Positions 44,201-52,671 of a stretch of 64,000 nucleotides of DNA are shown piece by piece. The notes below the pieces were generated by a model that was not told where the DNA came from, did not search any database, and saw nothing but the letters and a program-made list of their open reading frames with translations. The stretch's first letter is position 1, and every line of letters starts with the position of its first letter. The stretch is from CAVVEQ01 sp963802095 (GTDB taxonomy: Bacteria > Chloroflexota > Anaerolineae > Anaerolineales > Anaerolineaceae): the NCBI GenBank assembly GCA_963802095.1, contig CAWDHI010000001.1:1-64000 (forward strand), written 5' to 3'. Both the position numbers and the translations under genes were made by a program.

Positions 44201-44639
44201 AATCACGCAATTTGGTACTGTTGGTATTGATCCGGGAAACTTCGACGAACCGGTGGGGATCGACGTCGGCAAGGATGGGAAAGTGTACGTTGCCGATACC
44301 TGGAACCAGCGGGTGCAGGTATTTACCCCGGACGCTGCAGGAACGTCGTTCACTCCCAGCCAGCAATTCGATGTCAACGCGTGGTTCGGCCAGTCGGTGG
44401 AAAATAAACCTTTCCTCGCTGTGGATGACTCCGGGCGCATCTTCATCACAGATCCGGAAGGGTACCGGGTGCTTTCGTTCAACCCGGATGGCAGCTTCCT
44501 GCAGGGGTGGGGAGCCTATAGTGCGAGCACGGACGGATTCGGATTGCCGGCCGGAATCGCGGTGACCGCGGATGACGGGGTGTGGGTGAGTGACGCAGCC
44601 AATAATGTATTGTTGCGGTTCAATCCCCCGGGTGAATAA
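41208..44639 (+). CDS. Agl23/TIGR03663-like membrane protein fused to an NHL beta-propeller
   Basis: A 1143-residue protein. The N-terminal 660 residues hold about 14 membrane helices with glycosyltransferase-39-like features: the acidic MAHDEVNHVVPSFDLYEGRGYRHDPVTHGP loop (near 47-76) and FYGRYTRDEG. A soluble region follows. From about residue 850 there are six NHL repeats (ADSRNHKIQHF, ADTWNNRIQKF, TDTGNKRVVVF, ADTWNQRVQVF, TDPEGYRVLSF, SDAANNVLLRF), enough to close a six-bladed propeller. TIGR03663 proteins are tied to lipid-linked glycan flipping or transfer; the propeller would face the outside and bind protein or glycan. It stands alone between a promoter and a terminator. Confidence 0.85.
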   Translation: MEPEKSPTSWMDKPIFKQFPNFSIEKLLIVLILAAAVFTRFYDLGARVMAHDEVNHVVPSFDLYEGRGYRHDPVTHGPMQMELVAFSYFLLGDNDFSSRIPAALFSVAAIAFILYSFRRYLGRVGALLAGFFFLISPFMMFYGRYTRDEGFVQLFGVLLLYGLLKFLEDGRQSILYLIVIVLSLYFCTMEAAYIFAAQILVFLAVLLIWEMRRGIFIDTSRRNAFLVSTIVTLGFAGLYGLAGFYLSRETAGGIILTGGLFTVLFAGINFFQLIMVVLFAGAMTGLVFMARNLLRGINREYSLASRLSSLLILLISLLLPLLSAFPIYLTGWNPLDYNSSGMVTTSIYLLLTSIPAVFLGYYWGLRGWVKLAAVFFAIFIVLYTTFFTNGSGFFTGIVGSLGYWLSQHSVNRGSQPWYYYGLITIPIYEFLAALGTILALFFAARFRKWWTFGGFDPARQPEEPNSAKQDDNQPASISQNPGEPGEIDHRLIRVPVILMLLYWSVTSLIAFSIAGEKMPWLTIYIAQPMLLAAGWGLGYLVDTTDWKKLLEKRGLTAAILMIVFLFALFGVVGSLFGVIPPFQGSTLEQLQATSTFIFALFACGASLYGIIYSMRGWGVSLAIRWFAALFFALLALLTARAAVRASFIEYDNPTEYLVYAHAARGPKDILEQVEEISQRLTSGLEIEVAYDNDGLYPYWWYFRNYPNHHWFSEPTRELSNYPLIIASSRNWGKLESILRENYVSYEYQRLWWPNMDYMGLTWERIRNVLVDPQWRKAVWEIWLNRDYSLYGELKGTNEFNLATWSPSERLRLYIRKDIVSKIWNYGVLPAAQETVQEDPYAAAMTTLVPVTVIGTPGETGSIFNAPRSLAVAPDGSIYVADSRNHKIQHFNPTGELIHSWGSFSNTNSENAAAGTFNEPWGVAVGPDGSVYVADTWNNRIQKFSAKGDFMTMWGHSGLAEDMNSFYGPRGIAVDNAGRVYITDTGNKRVVVFTSDGEPITQFGTVGIDPGNFDEPVGIDVGKDGKVYVADTWNQRVQVFTPDAAGTSFTPSQQFDVNAWFGQSVENKPFLAVDDSGRIFITDPEGYRVLSFNPDGSFLQGWGAYSASTDGFGLPAGIAVTADDGVWVSDAANNVLLRFNPPGE

Positions 44640-44662
44640 AAAATCCATATATTAATTATTAA

Positions 44663-44691
44663 GAAGCCTGCCTGGTTTTTCGGCAGGCTTC
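44663..44691 (+). terminator. Rho-independent terminator after the Agl23-like gene
   Basis: A perfect 10-bp stem GAAGCCTGCC (44663-44672) with GGCAGGCTTC (44682-44691). The following CCATTTTG tract is short in T, so it may be moderately strong. Confidence 0.75.
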
Positions 44692-44742
44692 CATTTTGAA
44701 TGTACAAATCCGCAACTGACGAAGCGTGTAAAATTAACCCTG

Positions 44743-45708
44743 ATGGATGATCCACACCTCCGCCCGTTAGATCATAGCCGCGATTTAATGCCAGTGGCTG
44801 ATCTTATCGAAGAGTGTTTCCGGGAAACCATTGATCCGGATGGGCTTGAATACCTTTCCTACCTCAGAGATGTTGCCCGGCAGGAACAGGCCGTTCCGGG
44901 TTGGGCGTTATATACCGCTCAGATTCGTTCCCGGTTCGATGGATACGTTTGGGAGGATGACGGCAGGATTGTGGGGAATGTAACCCTTTTACCCACCCGG
45001 AAACAGGGAAAACGCATTTACCTCATCGCCAATGTTGCCGTGAAGCCTGAATACCGTAGCCGCGGAATCGGCAGAAAATTGACAGCGCGGGCGATGGCAG
45101 GAGTTCGGGAACGCAAAGGAAGCTCCGCCTGGCTGCAGGTTCGTGAAGATAATCCTCTTGCTCATGGTCTTTATCTATCTATGGGTTTTTCTGAGAAAGC
45201 CTGTCGAACGACCTGGGTTGTGGAAAATCGATCCCGTGAAAACGCGCAGATTCAGAATGGTTACAGTGAACATTCCCGCAAAGACAAGGATTGGACGCTA
45301 CAACGCTCATGGCTGGAAAAGCTCTACCCTGCTGAAGTGAACTGGAACCTTCCATTTCGGGAGGAGCTTTTTCTTCCGGGATTTCTGCGAGGCATCTCCA
45401 GGGCGTTGAACGGCGAATGGGTGACCCATTGGGTGATCAAAGAGCGATCAAATACCCGGGGTTTTATTACCTGGCAATCCACCCGGCATTATTATGACCT
45501 TCTATGGCCTGCGCTTGCTTGGGAGAGCAGCGATGAACTATTGGATTCGCTCCTGCGAATCCCCTGGCGTGTCAGCGGTGCGCGAAAGCCTGTTGCGGTC
45601 AATTACCCGGCGGGAAAATCGGACCTGGTTTTCCTGGCAAACGGCTTCACCCGTCAGGCAACGCTTGTCTGGATGGAATCCGGCAGCCTGGAAGCGGATG
45701 AGAGTTGA
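44743..45708 (+). CDS. GNAT-family N-acetyltransferase
   Basis: A 321-residue protein whose first 160 residues form a GNAT domain. The acetyl-CoA-binding motif is VKPEYRSRGIGRKL (near residue 105), followed by DNPLAHGLYLSMGF. The remaining 160 residues look like a second, weaker GNAT-like domain, without a clear CoA motif. The acceptor substrate is unknown. The TAAAAT box at 44729-44734 ends 8 bases before the ATG and no Shine-Dalgarno sequence is present, so a leaderless transcript is likely. Confidence 0.82.
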   Translation: MDDPHLRPLDHSRDLMPVADLIEECFRETIDPDGLEYLSYLRDVARQEQAVPGWALYTAQIRSRFDGYVWEDDGRIVGNVTLLPTRKQGKRIYLIANVAVKPEYRSRGIGRKLTARAMAGVRERKGSSAWLQVREDNPLAHGLYLSMGFSEKACRTTWVVENRSRENAQIQNGYSEHSRKDKDWTLQRSWLEKLYPAEVNWNLPFREELFLPGFLRGISRALNGEWVTHWVIKERSNTRGFITWQSTRHYYDLLWPALAWESSDELLDSLLRIPWRVSGARKPVAVNYPAGKSDLVFLANGFTRQATLVWMESGSLEADES

Positions 45709-45821
45709 TGGGGTACTCTTTGAATAAACTCATATAATATTCTTACACAAATCCGGTACAAATCCTGCTACCATAATTGGAAAGAATCATACGGGATCCA
45801 AAATAAGGATGATTAAAGCTT

Positions 45822-48332
45822 ATGATGCGATTTGACCGATTTACAGAACGTGCCCAGGAAGCTGCCCAGCGAGCTGCCGAGATCATACAGCGGTACGGGC
45901 ACAACCAGATCGATACCGAACATATATTGATGGCGTTGATCGAACAACCCCAGGGAGTTGTCACCCAGATCCTGGAGATATTAAAAGTCGATTCTGCCAA
46001 CCTCATCGAGAGGCTGGATTACATTCTGCGTACCAGCCCCAAGGCTAGTATTTTCGGGGGCGGCGCTGGCCAGATCTTTATTACTCCACGGGTGAAGCGA
46101 ATAATTGATGTGGCCAACGATGAAGCAAGCAAACTCAAAGACGAATATATCTCCACCGAGCATATTTTTCTGGCAATTCTGACGGAAAAGAACACCCCTG
46201 CAGCCAGGCTGCTGGAGACCTCAGGTATCACGCGCGAAAGAGTTTATGATGCCATCAACCAGTTACGAGGTGGCCAGCGCGTAACCGATCCCCAGGCGGA
46301 AACGCGATACCGCACCCTGGAAAAATATTCAAGGGATCTCACCCAGCAGGCGCGGGAGGGTAAGCTGGATCCCGTTATCGGGCGAGAGAAGGAGATCCTC
46401 CGGGTCATGCAGATCCTCTCGAGACGCACCAAGAACAACCCGGTGTTAATCGGCGAGGCGGGAGTGGGTAAAACTGCCATTGTGGAAGGATTGGCCGAAA
46501 AGATCGCCACCAATGATGTCCCGGAGATCCTCACGGGTAAACGGGTGATCTCTCTGGATCTTGGGGCAATGATCGCAGGGTCACGGTTCCGTGGTGAATT
46601 TGAAGAACGTTTAAAAGCTGCCATTGAAGAAGTGCAGCGCTCCCGGAATGAGATCATTCTCTTTATCGATGAACTCCACACAGTGGTTGGTGCGGGGGCT
46701 GCCCAGGGAGCCATGGATGCATCGAATATGCTCAAACCCGCACTTGCCCGCGGAGAGCTGCAATGCGTGGGTGCCACCACTTTGGATGAATTCCAAAAAT
46801 ACATAGAAAAAGATTCAGCACTGGAGCGGCGTTTTGCCCCGGTGTATGTCGATGAGCCAAGCGTGGACGATACCATCGAAATGCTTCGCGGGCTCCGGGA
46901 CCGCTATGAAGCGCACCACAAGGTGCACTTTTCTGACGATGCACTTGTGGCAGCCGCACGACTTTCCTCGCGGTACGTCACCGATCGCCATCTCCCTGAT
47001 AAAGCTATTGATTTAATGGATGAATCTGCCGCCAAGCTGCGTGTCGCACTATATTCGCTTCCCGCGGATTTGAAAGAAATGAAGGTGGAGATCGACCACC
47101 TTGCAGCAGAGGAACAACAGGCTGGTGTGGAGCGGGATTACGAGCGCGCTGCCCTTAAAAAATCTGAGCGTCTCCGTATTGAATCAGAATTCAGCATAAA
47201 ACGCGACCAGTGGGAATCTGAACACCAGCTTGATGAATGTGTGGATGTTGATGATATAGCCCAGGTTGTGGCACAATGGACCGGTATCCCGGTGAGCCAG
47301 ATGATGGAATCCGACGCGGAACGGCTGCTGCACATGGAGGAACGCCTGCACGAACGAATCGTTGGGCAGGATGAGGCCATCCACGCCATTTCGGACGCCA
47401 TTCGGCGGGCACGCTCCGGGTTGAAAGACCCCAACCGGCCGATCGGTTCTTTCATTTTTATCGGACCTTCGGGTGTAGGCAAGACCGAATTGGCCAAATC
47501 GTTGGCGGAATTCCTCTTTGGGGATGAGGATGCCCTGGTTCGAATGGATATGAGCGAATACCGCGAACAACACACCGCTTCCCGATTGTTTGGCGCGCCT
47601 CCCGGATATGTGGGTTACGAGGAAGGCGGGCAGTTGACCGAAGCAGTTCGCAGACGACCCTACCGGGTGATCCTGTTCGATGAAATTGAAAAAGCACACC
47701 CTGAAGTTTGGAATTCATTGTTGCAGATCCTGGATGACGGACGTTTGACGGACGGGCAGGGAAGGGTGGTGGATTTCCGAAACACAGTGCTGATTATGAC
47801 CAGCAACCTTGGCACCGAGTTTGTGCGGAAAGGAGGCACGCTCGGCTTCCTGAAATCCGGCGAAAGCGACGAGGACCACGAAGCAGAATCCAAGATCCAG
47901 CAGGAGTTGAAGAGCACCTTCCGCCCTGAATTCCTCAACCGCATTGATGAGATAATCATGTTCTCACCCCTGACGCTGGAACAAATGTATTCGATCGTGG
48001 ATCTCCAGATGAATGAGGTGTGTAACAGACTGGAAGAACATGGCCTGAATGTGACCCTAACGGATGCTGCCCGCAAATGGCTGGCCGAAGAGGGCTTCGA
48101 CTCGATCTTCGGGGCGCGCCCTCTAAGACGGGCGTTACAGAAACATGTGGAAAGCCCGCTCTCCGTCTCCCTGTTATCCGGCCAGTTCAAGGAAGGGGAC
48201 CAGGTGGTGGTGGACCTGGACGCGGAAAAGAAAGAGATTGTTTTCAATAAAAACGGTCATTTTGAACCAAAGAAAAAGAAACCCGAAACCCGAAAAGCAG
48301 AGCCTGCTTCTCAGGCCAGCGCAAAAAAATAG
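45822..48332 (+). CDS. clpC: ClpC-type AAA+ protease ATPase
   Basis: An 836-residue Hsp100 unfoldase with the ClpC plan: two N-terminal Clp repeats (residues 1-145), first AAA+ domain with Walker A GEAGVGKT (near 217), a coiled middle region with the UVR-like ERDYERAALKKSERL (near 425), and a second AAA+ domain with GPSGVGKTE (near 548). The loop TLGFLKSG contains an LGF tripeptide of the kind that docks on ClpP. The tail after residue 800 is rich in lysine. No clpP is in the window. It feeds unfolded proteins to ClpP. A TATAAT at 45733-45738 lies upstream with no good -35; no CIRCE or CtsR-like site was seen. Confidence 0.9.
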   Translation: MMRFDRFTERAQEAAQRAAEIIQRYGHNQIDTEHILMALIEQPQGVVTQILEILKVDSANLIERLDYILRTSPKASIFGGGAGQIFITPRVKRIIDVANDEASKLKDEYISTEHIFLAILTEKNTPAARLLETSGITRERVYDAINQLRGGQRVTDPQAETRYRTLEKYSRDLTQQAREGKLDPVIGREKEILRVMQILSRRTKNNPVLIGEAGVGKTAIVEGLAEKIATNDVPEILTGKRVISLDLGAMIAGSRFRGEFEERLKAAIEEVQRSRNEIILFIDELHTVVGAGAAQGAMDASNMLKPALARGELQCVGATTLDEFQKYIEKDSALERRFAPVYVDEPSVDDTIEMLRGLRDRYEAHHKVHFSDDALVAAARLSSRYVTDRHLPDKAIDLMDESAAKLRVALYSLPADLKEMKVEIDHLAAEEQQAGVERDYERAALKKSERLRIESEFSIKRDQWESEHQLDECVDVDDIAQVVAQWTGIPVSQMMESDAERLLHMEERLHERIVGQDEAIHAISDAIRRARSGLKDPNRPIGSFIFIGPSGVGKTELAKSLAEFLFGDEDALVRMDMSEYREQHTASRLFGAPPGYVGYEEGGQLTEAVRRRPYRVILFDEIEKAHPEVWNSLLQILDDGRLTDGQGRVVDFRNTVLIMTSNLGTEFVRKGGTLGFLKSGESDEDHEAESKIQQELKSTFRPEFLNRIDEIIMFSPLTLEQMYSIVDLQMNEVCNRLEEHGLNVTLTDAARKWLAEEGFDSIFGARPLRRALQKHVESPLSVSLLSGQFKEGDQVVVDLDAEKKEIVFNKNGHFEPKKKKPETRKAEPASQASAKK

Positions 48333-48340
48333 AAAGCATT

Positions 48341-48362
48341 TCCCCCTCTCCAGTGAGGGGGA
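48341..48362 (+). terminator. Candidate terminator after clpC
   Basis: An 8-bp stem TCCCCCTC (48341-48348) with GAGGGGGA (48355-48362) and a six-base loop, followed by a modest T-rich tract. Confidence 0.55.
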
Positions 48363-48418
48363 TTATTTTGCATTTGGTATACTAAGAGCAATATTATGGT
48401 TTTTTGCGGGAGGATGAT

Positions 48419-49490
48419 TTGAAAAAAGCGTTGATCACCGGCATCACCGGGCAGGATGGTTCCTACCTGGCGGAGCTGTTGCTTTCCAAAGGTTATGAAG
48501 TTCACGGGTTGATCCGCAGGTCAAGCACTTTCAATACGCGCAGGATCGATCATATTTACAGTGACCCCCACCTTGGCGGGGGAAAGGTTCACCTTTACCT
48601 GCATTATGGAGATATCTCCATCGGGGAGACCCTACTGGATATCATTTATAACGTGAAGCCCGTCGAGATCTACCACCTAGCAGCCCAATCGCACGTTCGA
48701 GTGAGTTTTGAAATGCCGGAATATACCGGTGAGATCACCGGGCTTGGCACCACCCGCATCCTGGAGGCCATCCGGAAAAGCGGGATCAGCACGCGCTTCT
48801 ACCAGGCTTCCTCGAGCGAAATGTTCGGCGCAGCCAAGCCGCCGCAAAATGAGAACACCCCCTTTGAACCACGCAGCCCGTATGCCGCAGCTAAGGTTTA
48901 CGCCTATTGGCTGGCACGGAACTACCGCGAAGGCTACAACATCTTTGCCTCCAATGGCATCCTCTTTCAATCATGAATCACCCCGCCGCGGGGAGACCTT
49001 TGTAACCCGCAAGATCACCCGCGCCCTGGCGCAGATCAAAGCCGGCAAGCAAAGTGAGTTATTCCTGGGCAACCTGGACGCGAAAAGGGATTGGGGATAC
49101 GCGGCAGAGTACGTGGAAGCCATGTGGAAGATTCTTCAGCTCGATAAGGCGGATGATTTTGTTGTTGGAACCGGTGAATCTCATTCGGTTCGCGAGTTTT
49201 TGGATGAGGCCTTTGAGTACGCAGGGATGGACTGGCAGCAATACGTTAAGATCGATCCACGCTATTTCCGCCCAACCGAAGTGGATTACCTTCTGGCAGA
49301 CCCCGACCGCTCTCAAAAATTGCTGGATTGGAAACCAAAAGTGAAATTCCACGAGCTTGTCCGCATCATGGTGGATGCCGATCTCGAGCTTGCCGGGTTG
49401 GATGCGATAGGTGAGGGGCGGAAGATCCTTCAGGAACGCTTCACCGGTTGGCACCGCTGGGACCGCCAGGTCATCAGCATGGAACGGTAA
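48419..49490 (+). pseudogene. gmd: GDP-mannose 4,6-dehydratase, frameshifted
   Basis: Gmd converts GDP-mannose to GDP-4-keto-6-deoxymannose, the precursor of fucose and rhamnose-type sugars. The first frame shows ITGITGQDGSYLAELLL, HLAAQSHVRVSFEMPEYT and the catalytic SPYAAAKVYAYW, then ends at a TGA at 48974 after FQS. One extra base at about 48968 explains this: without it the sequence reads [24 protein letters not shown] and continues in the other frame to 49490, with WGYAAEYVEAMW and YFRPTEVDYLL, giving about 356 residues as expected. It may be a true mutation or a sequence error. The start is TTG at 48419 with GGGAGG upstream. Confidence 0.9.
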
Positions 49491-49496
49491 CCTACG

Positions 49497-49991
49497 TTGG
49501 AACAATCGGTGGGCAATCACTCGGTTCTTTTTGTTTGCACCGCCAATATCTGCCGTTCACCGATGGCGGAGGGGATCATGCGGGCGAGGATTGACGCCCT
49601 GGAATCTGCACCTGAGAAGTGGAGGATTCGGTCAGCTGGCATCAACACCCAGGATGGTCTCCCACCCTCCCGGTTCTCCGAAGAGGTGATGGCGGAACGG
49701 GGAATCGATATCTCAAACCACCTCTCAAGTCCAATCAATACTGAGAACCTTGGGCAGGCAGCCCTGGCACTTACTATGGAAAAAATTCACAAATCCATTT
49801 TACGATCCAGGTTCCCCGGGTTATCGAACCGAATATTCATGCTTGCGGAGATGTCCGGTCAGGAATTCCCGGTGGATGATCCGTTTGGGGCAACCCTTGA
49901 GGATTACCGCCGAACTGCGGATGTGATCGAAAGATTGATAGAGGCGGGGATAACCCGCATCACCGAATTATCGATCTTGGAATTTGAATGA
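49497..49991 (+). CDS. Low-molecular-weight protein tyrosine phosphatase / arsenate-reductase-like protein
   Basis: A 164-residue protein with the active-site loop FVCTANICRSPMAEG (near residues 12-26), Cys as nucleophile and Arg in the P-loop, and the general-acid aspartate in VDDPFGATLEDY near residue 125. The family dephosphorylates phosphotyrosine proteins, often tied to exopolysaccharide production, or reduces arsenate; the following DPFG is the phosphatase form. Its position directly after gmd suggests control of surface glycan synthesis. The start is TTG at 49497; a GTG at 49509 is also possible. Confidence 0.87.
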   Translation: MEQSVGNHSVLFVCTANICRSPMAEGIMRARIDALESAPEKWRIRSAGINTQDGLPPSRFSEEVMAERGIDISNHLSSPINTENLGQAALALTMEKIHKSILRSRFPGLSNRIFMLAEMSGQEFPVDDPFGATLEDYRRTADVIERLIEAGITRITELSILEFE

Positions 49992-50004
49992 CCGGTATAA
50001 GAAA

Positions 50005-50421
50005 ATGATACGTTTCATGATTTATCCCCTTCTCCTGATCACATGTTTGGCAGGGTGTGTAGACCCGCTTTCACTCATCGAATCTGCGCGCGACGAGATA
50101 GACTTCATCATGGAAACAGGTGCATGCCGGGATGAGCAATGGGTGGTTCCTGGAGGCGCGGAAATCAGCCTACGACTCACCAACCCGTTGGATATGCCGC
50201 AGGTATTCATTGTTATGGCAAGAGCCGCCACTCCGCCGTTTGATATCCAGGACCAAGACAGGATTTTTTTCAGCGTACCGGTTCCACCTGGTATCACCGA
50301 AACCAGTTTCACCGCTCCAGCCATGCCGTCGGAGTACCAGGTGATCTGCGGTCCCTCCGATAAACTTGAGCCTATGGGGCGAAACCGACTGGTTGTGGTG
50401 CAAACCGGCATGGAAAGGTGA
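50005..50421 (+). CDS. Small hypothetical lipoprotein
   Basis: A 138-residue protein with a signal peptide ending in the lipobox CLAGC at about residue 17. The mature part is a beta-rich domain with several Pro and Thr residues (VPGGAEISLRLTNPLDMPQV) and two further cysteines (GACRDEQW and YQVICGPSD) that could form a disulfide. The fold is like a cupredoxin or immunoglobulin domain, without copper ligands. The function is unknown. ATG at 50005 is the most plausible start; a TTG at 49984 is in frame and overlaps the phosphatase gene. Confidence 0.6.
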   Translation: MIRFMIYPLLLITCLAGCVDPLSLIESARDEIDFIMETGACRDEQWVVPGGAEISLRLTNPLDMPQVFIVMARAATPPFDIQDQDRIFFSVPVPPGITETSFTAPAMPSEYQVICGPSDKLEPMGRNRLVVVQTGMER

Positions 50422-50427
50422 GAAGGG

Positions 50428-50456
50428 TTGACGGGGTTTTTTGTTTCTGCTAGAAT
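50428..50456 (+). promoter_or_regulatory. Promoter of the tRNA-Gly/tRNA-Cys operon
   Basis: TTGACG (50428-50433) and TAGAAT (50451-50456) are 17 bases apart, 36 bases before the first tRNA. Confidence 0.75.
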
Positions 50457-50492
50457 GGGGTTCACCCGGAAGGACTCCGAGGGGTTTAACAA

Positions 50493-50565
<73 letters not shown>

Positions 50566-50580
50566 CAAACTTTCCGATCC

Positions 50581-50654
50581 GGCGACGTGGCCAAGTGGCA
50601 AGGCAAGGGTCTGCAAAACCCTGATCATGGGTTCAAATCCCATCGTCGCCTCCA
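50581..50654 (+). tRNA. tRNA-Cys (anticodon GCA)
   Basis: Acceptor GGCGACG/CGTCGCC, anticodon arm AGGGT-CTGCAAA-ACCCT with anticodon GCA, T loop TTCAAAT. The CCA end is encoded (50652-50654). It lies 15 bases after tRNA-Gly and shares its promoter and the terminator downstream. Confidence 0.95.
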
Positions 50655-50661
50655 AATTATG

Positions 50662-50685
50662 ACGAGCCAACCGGCTCGTTTTTTT
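50662..50685 (+). terminator. Terminator of the tRNA operon
   Basis: A 7-bp stem ACGAGCC (50662-50668) and GGCTCGT (50673-50679) with a four-base loop and a following T run. Confidence 0.9.
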
Positions 50686-50769
50686 ATCAAACTCCCCTTT
50701 CATTACCGAGAGGAAAAAAGGGCAGTATTTTACTTGCAGCGGAAAATCTTAAAGTCAAACGGGTGGAAC

Positions 50770-51402
50770 ATGAAAAAAAACAACATCAAAGCTGTGATCT
50801 GGGATATGGGCGGGGTCATCCTGCGGACAGAAGACCCGAGCCCAAGGGAGAAACTTGCCGGCGAATTGGGATTAACCCGGGAAGAGCTGGAGAAGTTCGT
50901 TTTCACTAGCCAGACAGCGAACCAGGCTACCGCCGGTAAAATCAGTTCCCAGGAACATTACCAGGAAATTGCCAGGCGGTTCAAGCTGGATGATAAAGGT
51001 TTGAAAAACTTTTTCGATGCGTTCTGGAGCGGGGACAGGGTGGATGAAATTCTGCTTGATGTAATTCGCAAGCTTCGAAAACAATATAAAACTGCGATGC
51101 TCAGCAATGCCTGGAGCGAAGCCCGTGATTTCCTGACCAAAGATTTCCCCTGCCTGGAGCCGTTCGATATCGCCATATTTTCGGCGGAGGTGAAACTTGC
51201 AAAACCCCAGCCGGAGATCTACCTGTTAATGTTGCATTCGCTGCAGGTAGCACCTGGCGAATCCGTTTTCTTAGATGATTTTCAGGAGAACATAGCAGCA
51301 GCAAATACCCTGGGCATGCACGGGATCCACTTCAGAAACAGGGAGCAGGCATTATCCGAGCTTGGGGGGATCCTTGGGAAAAACACACTCGTCACCGCGT
51401 AA
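50770..51402 (+). CDS. HAD-superfamily hydrolase
   Basis: A 210-residue subfamily IA hydrolase. Motif I is AVIWDMGGVI with the nucleophilic aspartate (near residue 12), motif II the Ser in AMLSNAW, motif III Lys in AKPQPEIY, and motif IV VFLDDFQENI. The substrate is unspecified; the group includes phosphoglycolate and haloacid enzymes. The ATG at 50770 follows GGTGGA. It is followed 9 bases later by the MFS gene, with no terminator between. Confidence 0.87.
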   Translation: MKKNNIKAVIWDMGGVILRTEDPSPREKLAGELGLTREELEKFVFTSQTANQATAGKISSQEHYQEIARRFKLDDKGLKNFFDAFWSGDRVDEILLDVIRKLRKQYKTAMLSNAWSEARDFLTKDFPCLEPFDIAIFSAEVKLAKPQPEIYLLMLHSLQVAPGESVFLDDFQENIAAANTLGMHGIHFRNREQALSELGGILGKNTLVTA

Positions 51403-51411
51403 CAGGCCAGA

Positions 51412-52671
51412 TTGTCCTCTATCGTAGATCGATATTTTCCATATAAGTCCTTCAGCCGCCCAGCCAGGCTGTACCTGCTCTCGGTAGTGATCAGCGGGAT
51501 CATTTTCAGCGCGTGGCAGTTATTCTTTAATTTGTTCATCCTCGCCCGCGGATATGACAAGGTCTTTCTTGGATTGATCAACGCAGCTCCGTGGATCGCC
51601 GGATTATTCTTCAGTCTTCCATTAGGCGCGCTCTCCAACCGCATGGGCAGAAAGAACGCGATGGTTGCGGGGATGGGTGTGGATTTCGCCATGCGCGCCT
51701 TGCAGGTAGTGGTTCAATCGCCTGAACTTCTGGTTATTGTTTCCTTCCTGGAAGGAATCGGTTTCACCCTATTGATCGTTAGCGAAGCGCCGTTTCTGAT
51801 GGCTGCCTCCGATGATAAGAATCGATCTCTCCTGTTCAGCTTGAACTTCGGACTATTGACCCTTTCCTCAGCGATTGGAGCTGTGTTTGCCAGACAGATG
51901 CCATCCCTTGTTGCTGGCAGAATGAACGTCTCCCCGGAATCCAGCACAGCTTACGGCGCGGTTCTGTTGTTCAGCCTTTTGATCGGATTATTCTCGTTTT
52001 GGCCTCTGCTGCGCATTGATGAGCGGGAAATTCACGATAACCAGGTACGCGAACAAAAAACCAATATATTGCGGGCATTAAAAAAAAGGCTTATCTGGAA
52101 ATTGTTCCTGCCGAATGTGGTTTTAGGTTTCGGAGCAGCGATTCTCATTCCTTACATGAATGTGTTTTTCACCGAAAAATTCATGCTTTCCTCCGCCGCG
52201 CTGGGAGTGTTATTCGCGGTTTCATCCCTGTTGACTGCCATCGGTTCGATAATGGGTCCTGCTCTGGCGCAATGGATGCGGAGTAAGATCAAGGCAATCG
52301 TCACAGTCCAGGGAGCCAGCCTGGGATTCCTGGTGTTGATCGGTTTTTCCCCTGTAAGCTGGGTGGCTGAACTGGCGTACCTTGTCCGTGGGACTTTGAT
52401 GAATATGGCCAGTCCGCTCTATTCTGCGTTTTCAATGGAGGTTTGCGAACCACAGGATCAGGGTGCTGTGAGCAGTATGCTCAATATATCCTGGCAAGCC
52501 GGCTGGGCGGTTGGACCGATTCTTTCTGGATTCATTCAACAGGACTATGGCTTTGCTCCGCTCTTTATCGCGACGGTTATCCTATACACAATATCAACTA
52601 TTCTGGTTTGGTTGTTCTTCGGGGATACTGAAAACCGGATTGCGCCGGTTCGAGTTGAGGGAACAGTATGA
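51412..52671 (+). CDS. Major facilitator superfamily transporter
   Basis: A 419-residue protein with twelve predicted helices in two halves and a charged central loop (EREIHDNQVREQKT, near residue 202). The conserved MFS motif between helices 2 and 3 reads LGALSNRMGRKNAM. The substrate is unknown; the resemblance is to drug or sugar-export families. TTG at 51412 is used since no ATG is close. The stop overlaps the metallophosphoesterase start by 4 bases. Confidence 0.85.
   Translation: MSSIVDRYFPYKSFSRPARLYLLSVVISGIIFSAWQLFFNLFILARGYDKVFLGLINAAPWIAGLFFSLPLGALSNRMGRKNAMVAGMGVDFAMRALQVVVQSPELLVIVSFLEGIGFTLLIVSEAPFLMAASDDKNRSLLFSLNFGLLTLSSAIGAVFARQMPSLVAGRMNVSPESSTAYGAVLLFSLLIGLFSFWPLLRIDEREIHDNQVREQKTNILRALKKRLIWKLFLPNVVLGFGAAILIPYMNVFFTEKFMLSSAALGVLFAVSSLLTAIGSIMGPALAQWMRSKIKAIVTVQGASLGFLVLIGFSPVSWVAELAYLVRGTLMNMASPLYSAFSMEVCEPQDQGAVSSMLNISWQAGWAVGPILSGFIQQDYGFAPLFIATVILYTISTILVWLFFGDTENRIAPVRVEGTV

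Noticed and set aside
48974..48976. TGA in gmd read as selenocysteine, given the tRNA-Sec in the window
   Set aside because: The downstream conserved text continues in a different frame; decoding TGA would not restore it, while a one-base insertion explains everything.
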